Shown: positions 21,530 to 32,358 of the stretch, piece by piece
Position numbering within the stretch: position 1 is the stretch's first letter
Layout: every line of letters begins with the position of its first letter
Assembly (NCBI GenBank): GCA_963682175.1
Contig: OY821789.1
Location: 9,672,001 to 9,736,000, forward strand
DNA length: 64,000 bases
Direction of reading: 5' to 3'
Origin: Triglochin maritima
Lineage: Eukaryota > Streptophyta > Magnoliopsida > Alismatales > Juncaginaceae
Notes under the pieces: model-generated
Seen by the model: only the letters and a program-made list of their open reading frames with translations
Databases searched by the model: none
What the model was told of the DNA's origin: nothing
Program-made: the position numbers and the translations under genes

Positions 21530-21558
21530 TGCTTCTTCTTCTTCTTCTTCTTCTTCTT
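21530..21558 (+). repeat. (CTT)n microsatellite in the cpFtsY leader
   Basis: Uninterrupted CTT triplets; on the cpFtsY sense strand this is a GAA tract just upstream of the ATG. Confidence 0.8.
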
Positions 21559-21619
21559 TCACTCTATCCGTTTCCGAACGTGGAGATGAAAATTCGGTCG
21601 TAGAATGATGGGATTTTGT

Positions 21620-22589
21620 GCCACGATTTAGGTCCAACTGGATATTATATTCTGTAACTAGTTTCTTTTTTAAGTTAAAATCTTTTTCTTAGGTCCAACT
21701 GGATTATGTATTATTTAAGTTAAATCTTTTTGGTTATATTGTGATTAGAACTGTGTGATTATTGTTTCGGAGAAGTGTAATTGGTGTTCTCTCTTCTTCA
21801 CGCTGGATTCCGGGTTTTATCTCACCGGTTGGAGTGAAATCTGGTCAACTCGCTTCCGTCCTGTGTCAATAAAAGTAAGAAACATTTTGATGGGCGAAGG
21901 TAGATCGCATTTGTCTCGATGTTAGGAAATCTTATACAAATTTCATGATTAATTTATAAATGAGATGTTTTGTGAATTGTGAATGTCTTCGGGTAAATAT
22001 GTCGATTTTGTTTTATATACTAAATATGATAATCTATTTTAAACACCCAATATGAAGGGTAAATTACAATTTGTTCATTGAACTTTCACTCGATTTCAAT
22101 GTACTCTTTAAGCGCGAGGAAGTCTAGAATTCAACCCTATTGAACCCCTAAGTTCTTAAATTTAAACTCTGAACTTGGAATGATTTTTGGCAATTTGTAT
22201 AAAGGGCTTCAATATTGCGGATCATGGCCTTACCACTCGGTCCCCGATGGCCAACGGGGGATTTCGGAGGTCACGTTCGTTTGCGTTGCGTGTTCCCACT
22301 GGACTGTGGACCAATAAATACTCAGAGGGGATGTAGGAAGTATGTTCCCGAAAGTGACTTCGGTTTGCCAGTTTATGCTCAAGCCTTCGCTTTACGTTAG
22401 CGGACCTACAGGTCGGTCGTGGCTCCACACTCTTTCTTTCTGTGAGGGACAATGCCAGGGAATGCGTCGAGGCGGCGAATATCATGTTCTAAGGAATTCA
22501 ACCCAAAAAAGTTTTTATTGTATGACATACTTAAAATTGAAAGTATGCTCTACTTTAATAGTCTCAGGATGCAACTAACTAGTTTTAGT
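21620..22589. other. Intergenic with an unidentified GC-rich island
   Basis: Bases about 22215-22490 are GC-richer than the surroundings and open on both strands (61 codons plus, 87 codons minus), which suggests a fragment of some coding sequence, but I do not recognise a family on either strand. Confidence 0.3.
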
Positions 22590-22932
22590 ATTTTCCGGTC
22601 TAAGTTGGAGTGATCTATTGAAGTCCAAATGATATGAAATTTTGTGTTTGACTTCTATAATGAACCTAGTGGGTATGAGAGTTGATTTTAGCTCAAGTAT
22701 GCTCAATTACACAATATTCCTAAGACTCAAAGAAAACAAGATTACATGTCTTCAATGTAGTTTTAATTCATGTCTTGACTTTATTTCATTTCTTCATTGA
22801 GTCTTGATCACCTGTTGAGGTTAGCGCACTACAATATATATGTTACGCAATATGTGTGCTACTCTACATTGATTACAATTAAGATTAGGTTGATTAAATC
22901 ATCAAAATATAGATTAAGGCAAAAAAACAACA
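22590..22932 (-). mobile_element. Truncated LTR fragment
   Basis: About 343 bp colinear with the end of the solo LTR at 55046-55389 (shared blocks include CCGGTCTAAG, TCTATTGAAGTCCAAAT, AAGTATGCTCAATTACA, TCTTGATCACCTG, GTGTGCTACTCTACA). In LTR orientation (minus) it is the first third of the U3. The rest of the LTR is absent. It directly abuts the CCB3-like duplicate. Confidence 0.85.
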
Positions 22933-23209
22933 TGACTCTCCTGCTAACTTCAAGAATTGGTTCAGTCGGTGCGAAAGCTATTACATAAGGGAACCTTTCC
23001 GGTGGGAGCTTGGGGTACCATGACATCACGATCCTTACGATGAAGAGAAATTCAAATGCCGGTAATATTGGACATGTTATTCCAATCAACAACTTTGCCT
23101 TCACAAGGTCTATTAAATCAAGCAACTCCAGGTTGGGCCAATGGAACAACATGGTGCTGGAATCCTCTGTTACTTGTGCTGCAGAACTTGACGCGTTCAT
23201 CGTTCTCAT
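22931..23209 (-). pseudogene. Truncated duplicate of the CCB3-like exon
   Basis: A second copy of the 17038-17312 segment. It still encodes AAQVTEDSSTMLFHWPNL, FEFLFIVRIVMSWYPKLP and APTEPILEVSRRVM, then runs into LTR sequence, losing the second membrane segment (about 45 C-terminal residues). Homology also ends abruptly on the other side near 23209. Substitutions such as GPILSAFG to CPILPAFE suggest relaxed constraint. It is a dead partial duplicate. Confidence 0.85.
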
Positions 23210-23220
23210 GATTTTTAGAT

Positions 23221-24085
23221 GAGTTACTAGTTAGATTCTAATATTGATTTAGAGATTGATTGGTTAGCTCCTTACTTTCTAATCTTGTTAAGAGTTTGGT
23301 GAACATTTGGAAGCAATTCGACGAACAACGCAACTCCAGATCTTCATAAAGGGTTTAAAGAACTTTTGAGTATGATTCTCTTCTATTTATTTTAATATTA
23401 TGTAAATTACTATGTATTAAAAAAGTATATAGAATAATGTACATAAAATCATCGAAAATATGATAATCGATCATGCATGTATGTATAAAATTCGAAAAAT
23501 ACACACACACATGACGGATCTGTCTTCCTCTGAGCCTAAGCTGGTATACTTGTGGTGGTTTTCTCTATGGGTATAGTGTGACTTATGATTTATGTTATAT
23601 ATAATGACTTATGTCTTGGATATATAGTATGTGACTTACGACTTATGATATATCTAGTATTAGTATGGTATATGAGTATGACTTATGACATGATATGCTT
23701 TATGGTTTAAATATATTGTGAGTTATTGCGTGATTTACATTGGGACTCTTAGTTGATATATTGTTTTTTGTATGACTTAAAGATTTTAAACCATCTCATT
23801 GTGAATGTATATGAATGTACGTGGAATGGACTCGTGCCTTGACTTAGAGGTTGAAATTGATTTTTATTGCAGGTTGTATGTATATACCCGATATGGGTTG
23901 TGGATGGTAACTAATAGTTTTTTTATTTGTAGCAGGCGCTACTATTGCCGACGGAAATTCCGTCGACAATAGTAGGACGAAGATCTGTTGCCGAGGGATA
24001 TATTCAAACAATGTAGAAAGACAATAGTAGTAAGTTAAGTTCGTTTGCTGATGGAAATCCTTCTGCCATAACTTCCAACGTGCCA
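23221..24085. other. Intergenic; ATGACTTATG repeats and a CCGACGG hairpin
   Basis: Irregular repeats of ATGACTTATGAT type occur at 23575-23700. At 23940-23977 a 36-bp near-perfect hairpin has CTACTATTG ends and a CGACGGAA/TTCCGTCG core. CCGACGG-type inverted motifs are common near CACTA ends, and the right flank of the MULE (26234-26330) has similar motifs, so the MULE may sit inside an old CACTA-like element. This is inference. Confidence 0.4.
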
Positions 24086-24247
24086 TTTTTCTAGAGAACT
24101 ACTATTCGTCGCCGGAAAACTACTTAAATCGCCCCAAAAATGACATTTTTGCCCTTAACAAATCAATTAATACTCATTTCGTCCCGTGTCTTTAAACAAG
24201 GTGTGTGACTCAGTTTTACTCACATTCCTAGTACCAACACCACGAAA

Positions 24248-25872
24248 ATGTCTGGCGAAGCACCTGAATCCGGCAAGGTAACGGGGGCGGAATTTTTTTC
24301 CCTACTCGGGCGTCTGGATAGGCCGCCTCCACATAGGTGGAGGCGATTTAGCCAGACGCCTCCACCAATGTGCAGGCGTCTTCGATGGACACCTCTACAA
24401 AGGTGGAGGCGTCTGTCTAACACGCCTCCACATACGTGGAGGGGTTTAGGCAGACGCATCCACCTTGGTGGAGGCGGCTTAGTCAGACGCCCGTTTTTTT
24501 TAATTTTTTTGTAATTTTCTGTTAAATTCAATTTTTTCAGGTTCCGTTGCAAGATTTCGGTGGTGATAGAGTAGATTACAGTGAACTTTTTGACAGTAAA
24601 GAAATATTTACAACAATCGAGGAAGCTTGTAAATGGGCGAAACAAGTTGCACTAGGAGTCGGATTTTTTTTGGTTATATCATCATACAAACCAAAAGCAG
24701 ATAATTGGATGGATTGTTACCTCAGATGTGATCACAGACGTGAGATGAGTTCTCGTGATACGAGTATTGCACTGCGAAAGAATACGAAAAGAAAAGGTTG
24801 CGGTTGTCGGTTTTTGGTAAAAGTGGTGGAGCGACGAGATCGTGATGAATGAGTCATTGTTTCTAGTAGCATTTATGGGCAGCACAACCACCCACTTGCA
24901 GTTTATTCAGAGGGTCACCGACAGGTCAGCGGACTCAGTGCTGGGGCAAAACAAATTGTTCGTGATATGACAGAGGAACAAGCAAGACCTCGTAACATTT
25001 TGTTGGCGGTAAAGGAGAAATTCTCAGACGATAATCCGAATCAAAGACACATTTATAACTTCAGAGAGTACATGAGGAGAACGAAATCTGAAGACAGAAA
25101 TCCCGCGCAGCAGTTTCTCAGGGAGGCAGTGCAGCATAAGTATTTGCATTGGATTGTGGGAGATGAAGAAACTAATGTCTTGACTCACGCATTTTTGGCA
25201 CATCCGACTTTAGTTCAGTTGTTGCGTACATACCCATTTGTAATATGTATGGATTCGACGTATAAGACGAACAAGTACAAGATGCTTTTGTTTGAGATGG
25301 TTGGGGTTACTCCAACAAACATGAATTTCCTCGTCGGATATGCAATTTTGCAGGATGAGACCGAGTCTAGTTACCGGTGGGTGTTGGAGAGGTTGCGAGA
25401 TCTGTTATTGGATATTGTTAGCCCGACAACAGTAATTACGGACCGGGAGATGGGTCTGATGCGACCAGTGGCAGAAGTTTTTCCTGAGTCTGCTCATTTA
25501 CTATGCACCTGACATATCAACAAAGACGTGTACAACTACGCATACCACGTATTCGACAAGGAGAAGCAGCTTGCAGAGAGTTTTAGGCGTGGAAGGTGGA
25601 GGAGAGTCATGATTTCTGATTCACAGACGGATTATGATAAAGCAGTCCGTAATCTGAAAGATTCTTACAACTCCTGGCCAGTGCTGACGAAGTATGTGGA
25701 AGACACGTGGTTGGTGCATAAGGAAAAATTCGTGTTGAATTGGACGAATCAAGTTTTTCATTTCAGCAACACTACGAACTGCAGGGTGGAAAATGCACAT
25801 TCGGCTCTGAAAGAGTGGATCACTACATCGATTGCCGCTCTCGATTTATTTATTAATTATCACAATTTATAA
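24248..25872 (+). pseudogene. MULE transposase, two nonsense codons, 3' truncated
   Basis: Exon 1 starts at ATG 24248 (MSGEAPESGK) with donor GTAACG at 24278; exon 2 follows the TTTTTTCAG acceptor at 24540 and begins VPLQDFGGD. It encodes a FAR1/GCM1-WRKY-like zinc-binding region (CYLRCDHR ... GCGCRFLVKV ... YGQHNHPL), then the MULE transposase core with FVICMDSTYKTNKY (first Asp), TVITDREMGLM (second Asp) and CRVENAHSALKEW (Glu). TGA codons interrupt the frame at about 24850 and 25510, both where the family usually has Trp. The C-terminal SWIM zinc-finger region seen in many MULE transposases is missing. The protein is not expected to be functional. Confidence 0.88.
24305..24495 (+). repeat. 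33-bp-period hairpin array in MULE intron 1
   Basis: Five imperfect units, each a ~26-nt inverted repeat (CGCCTCCAC ... GTGGAGGCG) plus a 7-nt spacer (TTAGCCA or its complement). The whole array lies between the exon 1 donor and the exon 2 acceptor of the MULE transposase. Confidence 0.85.
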
Positions 25873-25984
25873 TCAATAAACGATTTACTAAACTAATTTA
25901 ACTCATTATTAACATAATATTCAATTTATTTTAATTTTATCACAAGTTAAAGTCAATTTAAAAAAATCAAAAAAAAAATCAGGG

Positions 25985-26075
25985 CATCTGCGGGAGACGC
26001 CTACCCTACGTGGGAGACGTCTCCCGCAGACGTCGTGTCCTGGGGTCGGGCGGCTCCCTTGGACGCCCGACCCAA
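25985..26075 (+). repeat. 3' subterminal hairpin segment of the MULE
   Basis: GGGAGACGCC ... GGGAGACGTCTCCC and GGGTCGGGCGG ... CGCCCGACCC form two adjacent inverted repeats before the right end, counterpart of the array at 35570-35775 in the related element. Confidence 0.7.
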
Positions 26076-26233
26076 TTTTTTTTTTAAAAAAATAATTAAA
26101 ATAAACAAGGTAATTTGTGTTAAAAGAGTGAAATGAAGAGTTATATTAGTAGAAAGTGTAGAATGACAAAATGATAATTTTACGGACGATTTAAGTAGTT
26201 TTACGACGACGAATAACATTTCAGTTTTTCTAG

Positions 26234-27005
26234 CGCTCAAACAATGGGCATGCTGATGAATATTCCGTCAACAATGCTCTTGCAGACGAGGCAAGTGCCG
26301 GCGGAATTTTGCCGACAGAAACGGAGCCTTGGTTTGAGCTTCCTTGATTCGACACGTGATTGAGTTTGCGCCTTTAACCGATTTGTGCTCTTCCAGTCCC
26401 AACGTGATCCGACATGTTTGCTTTATTCATCATAGTCGTCCTGGTCTTGATTTTATGGTTCGGGTCAGAATCTAGATCCGATTCCTTGATTGTGTCCGAG
26501 TTGTCTTCAATTGGATCAAGCCCACTAGCCTGCATTAGTTTGCTTATTTGGCTCACTAAATCTAACAAAATATATTAAAATGTTGTTCTAAATTTATAGA
26601 TATGTATATATACTAAAAGTTTTTGTATTAGGTGTCACAGTCCAAAAATAGAGATTTCTGAGGTTAAGAAGTTCAAATTACTGTAGTTGTCAGAGATTAA
26701 TCTAAAAAATGTGAACTTTCAAGTGGACCTTCCGAAACAGACGCATTTAATGGTGTTCTAAAAAATTAAAAAGTATCCTACTTCCAGTATGTAATCCCAT
26801 GTGAATTGTAATAATATTTATCCCACAAAAGTTGTTGAAGTATATGTGGTAACCACTAATATAATCCACTTTAACAACATTGCTTCCAACCTCCTTGTAT
26901 CTCTTCTTCCCTGATAGAACTGTTATACATGTTTCAGAAAATTCGAGAAAGAGAGAGAGAGAAAGAGAGAGGAGAGAGATAGGTAGAAGATTACTTGGAG
27001 GCAAG
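26234..27005. other. Intergenic; GA-rich leader at right end
   Basis: No gene recognised. A GA-rich stretch (26945-26985) precedes the ATG of the candidate peptide gene and looks like a plant 5' leader. Confidence 0.35.
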
Positions 27006-27691
27006 ATGAGGTTTTGGTGTTTTATCTTCATACTTATGGTTCTTATTCGTTACCCATGGAAGAGTGGCTCTTCTCTTTCCATAGGTACTTATATTTTAAT
27101 TTGAGTAATTATATATATTTTTCTTTAATTTTGCCACCTAATAGTGAAATTCAGAGTTCGAAAACCTTGAGAGATTTTGTTTTTGTTTTTGAGGAACTTT
27201 GATGTGAACGACATCTTAAGTTCTCAACCTACTAACTAGCTTCGCCCAATCTCTATAATTACACCTTCATATGGCCTTAATTAGCATAATCTAGTGAAAA
27301 TATTTAGTACTATTGATAGGCTTATGAATTATCGAAAGATAGATGGGTGATTTCCATAAAGTATAAAATTAGGATTACATAATATATAAAATATGTTCAA
27401 AGTTCCATAATAACTAAAAGTGAAGTACCTTATCGTTTTACGTTTTGCAATTTTGTTTTCTGACCAACCACGACATGACTCGAAAGCAAAACCACCACAA
27501 ATGATGTCAATTAATTAATTGATAATTATTTTATGCTCCCTTGATTTGTAGATTACGAGGAAGAGGACCCATCAAAGAAGACTACGACGACGGAGCGACG
27601 AGCCCTTAGTAGTAGTAGTAGTAGTAGTATGATAGTTCTAACTTCTAAGAGGATCCGAGGGCAAACCATGATCACGATTCACCGCGATTGA
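27006..27691 (+). CDS. Candidate small secreted peptide precursor (72 aa)
   Basis: I do not recognise a family. Exon 1 (27006..27084) starts after a GA-rich leader and encodes MRFWCFIFILMVLIRYPWKS..., a good signal-peptide-like hydrophobic start. A GTACTT donor and a TTGATTTGTAG acceptor join it in phase 1 to exon 2 (27552..27691). That exon encodes DYEEEDPSKK (an acidic Asp-Tyr context like tyrosine-sulfation sites of plant peptides), a dibasic ERRAL, a run of seven Ser from an (AGT)7 tract, and a basic tail SKRIRGQ ending TIHRD. The mature product would be about 45 residues. The splice prediction is mine and unproven; a chance frame is possible. Confidence 0.4.
27608..27628 (+). repeat. (AGT)7 microsatellite
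   Basis: Seven AGT triplets, encoding Ser7 in the candidate peptide frame. Confidence 0.9.
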
Positions 27692-28044
27692 AGGCAGTTC
27701 TGACGACCAAAAAGGGTGACTAATTAAGGCTCTTTTAGCTAATCGGTAGGAGTATTAGTGCGAAATCAGGGGAATGGAAGGACACAATGTTGCACCTTAA
27801 GTTGTATGTATGTTCATGTTTAAATTTAAGTAAATATTCGTGCAAAAAGCCAAAAACAGTACGTGGACTACATGTTGTTCCTTGAAAAAAAAGAAAAGAA
27901 GAAGAAGAAGATTGCAACACATTGACTTACGCAAGCCATAGACACCACCCACAAGACTAATCGGACCCTCTAGGATCCGAATATGAAAACAGTGGCAAAG
28001 GGTATATAAATCCTAGACGGAAATGGGAAGGAAGGAATGTAGAG

Positions 28045-30243
28045 ATGGATCGGGTCCAGATGCTTCTCGTCGGGCTTCCTCTCTTCCTCTTCTGCTCCGA
28101 TCTCCTCACCCTCTTCGCCTCCTCTCCGCCTCCCAAACCCCCTTCCTCCCACCACCACGTCCCCCCGTCCTTCTCGCAGCCGCACCACTCCACTCCCGAC
28201 CTCTCCACTCCTCTCGTACGAAATTTCTAGGGTTTCGAAAAGATTGAGCTTTTATGTGAAAAATCATTAAGAAATTATGAGATAAGTTGACTGATTTCTT
28301 CTGTTGACTTAGCTGAAGATGATTGGCTCAGGAATATAGGGTTTTGGCGGAGGAGGGATGGGTAAAGTTGGTATCTTTTATGGTTGAAGTGGGGGATTGT
28401 GGAAAAGATTTTATGGGGTAGGAAAGCTAGGGTTTTGTGGGGTTTGAGTGGTGGAAAAGTTTTTTATTTTATTTAAATTTTGGAGATTGGGTTAAGGTTG
28501 GATTTTCATGTGGGCAGGATTAAAGAGTTATGAAATAAGTTATGACTTTTTTGTTGAATTCAGTTAACTGTTTTTTCGCTTATGAGACCATTTGGAAAGT
28601 TGCAGAAGATTGATTTATGCGCGTAGGGCTTCTGGTTTTGGTAAATAAACGGTTTATGTGTGTTGAGTTCACTGAAAATGATCGGCTTTGTGTAATTTAT
28701 GTTTCGCACTATTAGAATAGGTGTTTGTTGTTGCTGTTGGAACCTCTAAAATGAGGTTTATGTTTTTGAATTCATTTAAACATTGTTTTTATGTGAATGG
28801 AGTTCATCTCCTGGGGATTTGGTAAATGAATGTTTTTTGCCACTTAAGAATCATTCATCGTCGAGATAAATTGAATATCTTTAGCCCAAGCTTAAAATAC
28901 CAAATTAGATGGGTTTTTTATGTTATAATGTTTGGTTGCAGAAGAAGGGAGTTGGATATGGAACAACAATCAATCTCAGCTTTTGCTCATCATGTTCTTA
29001 CAAGTAAGCTGCTATTATATTTTTTTCCCCACTTAGTCGTTGAAAATCTGTTGTATCAAGTGGTATGTTCCTTATATGTTCACTGATTGTTGCAACAACA
29101 TATGTTGAAGTTCGTAAGCTTATTATATTCAGGCTTAATTTGGTTAAAAAAATGAAACAGTGATTCTGAATGAATTGTTGCACGTTCATTGCTTTGTTGA
29201 GTTATTTTTTTGGGATGTTTAGATTATAACTTTATAAGTCTGAGTTCAACTAAAAAAAGAATCTGATGTAAGACTTTAATGTGGATTGCTTATCGAAACC
29301 GACTGTTTTAGCTTTCTTCAAGGGTTACTAGGTTGTGCACTGTCTCAATATAATTTCTAGTACTAGTATCTTGCATTCACTAAAAGTTATATTGTCTGGT
29401 TTTGTGGCATGTTTTAATTTCCAGTGATGTGTAAAAAATGGAATTATGTTGAAGTGCTAATGTGCTATTATGCTCCTGTTACTATTAAGTAACTGGAGAA
29501 AGTTGGCATATGGATTTTCCTGTACACAATAAAAAGTTACAATTGCACTTTCCGTAGTAGCACATTTGTGATATGTACTTAAGAAAGCTGTTTCATTTAT
29601 TTGGTCGACTGTCATGAAGCATTTTCTTTTCTTCCAGGGGAAATGCGGTGACAATAAAGAAGATGTTAGAAACTCACTTTCCAGGGGCCAACGTTGTTTT
29701 GTCAAATTACCCTCCACCCCTTCCTAAGCGCCTCTTAAGCAAAGCGGTACCTGTTGTTCAAGCAGGAGTTTTTGGACTGTTAATGGCTGGTGAACATATA
29801 TTCCCTAGGCTGGGATTCGTTGCCCCGCCTCCATGGTATTACACCTTACGTGCCAATAGATTTGGATCAATTGCAACAACCTGGCTTCTTGGGAATATGG
29901 TTCAAAATCTCCTTCAGAGCTCTGGTGCTTTTGAAGTTTATTGCAATGGTGAACTTGTAAGCACCTAATCTTACGCTTCTATTTGCTATTCTGGACTACA
30001 AATTAGTATAGTTTTGATGTGTTGATTGTATTGATTACCCTTTAGACTATGAAATGTTGCAGCTCTATATTAAGATGTTAGTTTCCTTTATGGTGATATT
30101 CTCCTTTTTTCTTGCACTTGTAGGTTTTCTCAAAGTTGCAGGAGCAGAGGTTCCCTGGTGAACTGGAATTGAAGGATCTCATCAGCAAGAGGATATCAAG
30201 TACGAGTCTCGGCAACGATCTTGGAAACTATTGGTCTCAGTAA
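28045..30243 (+). CDS. SelT-like (selenoprotein T homologue) protein
   Basis: A complete gene, 223 residues. Exons: 28045..28215, 28942..29003, 29638..29956, 30124..30243; all GT-AG. It begins with a hydrophobic signal segment (MLLVGLPLFLFCSDLL), then a Pro/His/Ser-rich linker. The thioredoxin-like redox motif CSSC lies in exon 2 (LSFCSSCSYK); animal selenoprotein T has selenocysteine at the second position, and plants use Cys. The family blocks follow: NAVTIKKMLETHFPGANV, PPPWYYTLRANRFGS, WLLGNMVQNLLQSSGAFEV, CNGELVFSKL and RFPGELELKDL. SelT proteins are endoplasmic-reticulum membrane oxidoreductases. The first intron (726 bp) is the longest. No defect seen. Confidence 0.94.
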
Positions 30244-31266
30244 AATGGAGATACCGCTGTTGTTGCAATCATGGTATAGTAAGCTTGCATCAGTAAGTTG
30301 CATCGACATGAACCTTTAGATTCAAATCTTATAATTTGCTATATTGTTTCCCGCAGGCAGAAAGAAACTTGACCTTTCTGGGATCTTCTCTGGCTTGTTG
30401 ATACTGGAAGTCAGGCCCCCAATGAAACTGCGCATCAAAAATGTTTTAGTATTTTGACATCATGTCTTCGCGACATGTTCTAAAACTATTGTATTTGTCA
30501 GTTTATAGAATATTTTTTTCAAATTTTATTTTTCAATGTAGATGAATCCTCATAAAAACATGACGACAGATAAAATCTCGCTATAACTTTCCCATTTACA
30601 GAGTTCAAACCCTTGATCATGATACTGAAAGCTTTGAACTTTTAAACACTTTAAAAACCAACATTTTTTTGTTGCAATGAGTAATTTCAAAAGCCAACAT
30701 ATTTTGGCATGTGATTTTTTAAATTATTTCAAAAATCAAATTTCTGAATTTGTCTACATCTTAGATGGTTTTGTAATACCACTTCTAGTCTAGATAAAAG
30801 GTGTCAAAAGCAAATATAAATGAAAAGGCGAAATTGTGAAGTAGTTGTGAGCTTTGTTTACTCCAAATTATTTTAAATTTGCATATTATTATCACATTCT
30901 AAGAATCAGAAGACGTTATTCATAACTATGTTGATACATGGTATTTTTAATTAATGACGTTTTCAACCCACTTTCTTCGGTATGTTTTTGGAGATCACAT
31001 TGGTTTAATGGTTTCTTCTTCGAGGAAAACGAATCCAAACAAGTTATATGTCATAGCAAAAATGCTTTTGTACTTAACTAGAGTTGTCGTGCTCTCAACC
31101 AGCACAACAAAAAGATTAATAAAACCCAAAAAGTTTTCGTGCATGCGTATGAAAGTCAACCGTCACCTAAAGTAGCTCCCAACGCAAATCCTTGCACAGA
31201 ACCTGTCCTTGAACTTAAGACCAGGAGAGAAAATAGAAAGTGAGAGAAGAAACAATCAAAAGGCAA
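30244..31266. other. SelT-like 3' UTR and intergenic DNA
   Basis: The 3' UTR probably reaches about 30480. The rest is AT-rich with no recognised feature. Confidence 0.35.
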
Positions 31267-32358
31267 ATGGCTGAAGACTTTGCGGTAAGCTTTTAACCTT
31301 TTCTTCTTGGATCAAATATTAGATTTGGTTATGGGTCAGTTCGAATTTTATGTTGAATTTCTTTAATCGGCGTGTTGTGTATTTATGTTGCATCTGATTC
31401 TAAATAAGTGTGGGTTTACGTTTGAAGGATAACATGTTTGTTTTTTATGACAAATTTCAAAACAATTTTTTTATTTAAAATTTTCTTTGAGAAGGATGTA
31501 TATTAGTTGTGAGTTTGTATGAAGAATAATTGTTGGTTAATGCATGGACACCAATCGCTTGAAATCTGTGTTGCTGGAGATACATTTGATGGTTTATGTG
31601 TTGAATGTGGATTTATGAAGTGGGTTTTGGGTTGATGGTAAGAATCCGATATGGACTTGAGAAGTTGGTTTTGGTTCGAACTTCGGATGGTGTAAGGATT
31701 ACAATCTTTGCTATCGAACTCAAATTTAGTACTACTTTTAGCAAATTTGGCTCATCATATTGGAAAAAGTTGGAAAAAGGTGTATATCAACTCAAGGACA
31801 TGTATTCTATATACTGCTGAATTTGATTGTTGAAGCTAAATTTCTCCTAATCTTCTCTTATCATCAGAGAAAATAGTTGAGATCTTCATACAATGGATAT
31901 TCTTTTTCCAATTGGGATGATGACTTTTGGAAAATGGACTCACACGTTTTTCTCTAAATTTCAAATTGATCTTCTTCATTAATTGTGAAGCGGCCTTTGC
32001 TTGAAACATAACTTATATGGAAGTCTTGGAGACAAGAAATGGAGGGGGAAATTTCTAGACCTTGACCATCTTCAGCATTTGTAACCGGACTAAATGATGT
32101 TCAAATGTTGTATATTTCTCTACGAGAAAGCCATCAAATCAACGTCAAATTTTAATTAGTTTGTAAAGCAATCAAGTAGTTGTCTTGTGATCAATACAGG
32201 AAAATAGGCTTGGAGTAAAGAAGCTCGACCCAAGCACTTTGATCTTACTTTTGGTCATGGGAGTAGTGGTCCTCTACTTTGTTGGAAATGTAGGACTCTA
32301 CATCTATGCCCAAAGAACCCTTCCTTCCAAGAAGAACACAACTCGAAGAAATATATGA
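31267..32358 (+). CDS. S1FA: S1FA-like small protein
   Basis: Exon 1 (31267..31284) encodes MAEDFA with a GTAAGC donor; exon 2 (32200..32358) follows AATACAG and encodes 52 residues to a TGA. The joined 58-residue product has the S1FA layout: acidic start, one hydrophobic segment (LILLLVMGVVVLYFVGNVGL), then YIYAQRTLPSKK and a basic tail (TTRRNI). S1FA proteins were described as small plant DNA-binding proteins, yet all carry this membrane-like segment; their job is unsettled. Typical members have 70-80 residues and a longer Lys/Arg tail, so the C-terminus here is short. A different frame stays open for about 50 codons past the stop, so a frameshift relative to the ancestral end is possible. 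Confidence 0.72.

Larger units (their letters stand above)
24095..26224 (+). mobile_element. Mutator-like element (MULE), damaged
   Basis: A 2,130-bp element with 9-bp duplications TTTTTCTAG at 24086-24094 and 26225-26233. Terminal repeats share TATTCGTCG and AAAACTACTTAAATCG. It carries a MULE transposase gene with two nonsense codons and hairpin arrays near both ends (24305-24495, inside intron 1; and 25985-26075). The exon 1 region 24180-24290 is nearly identical to the reverse complement of the right end of the 35.3-36.7 kb element, so the two belong to one family. Confidence 0.9.

Noticed and set aside
24305..24495. Possible CRISPR-like array
   Set aside because: Regular hairpins with short spacers, but the 7-nt spacers are near-constant, the context is a plant transposon intron, and no cas genes exist.
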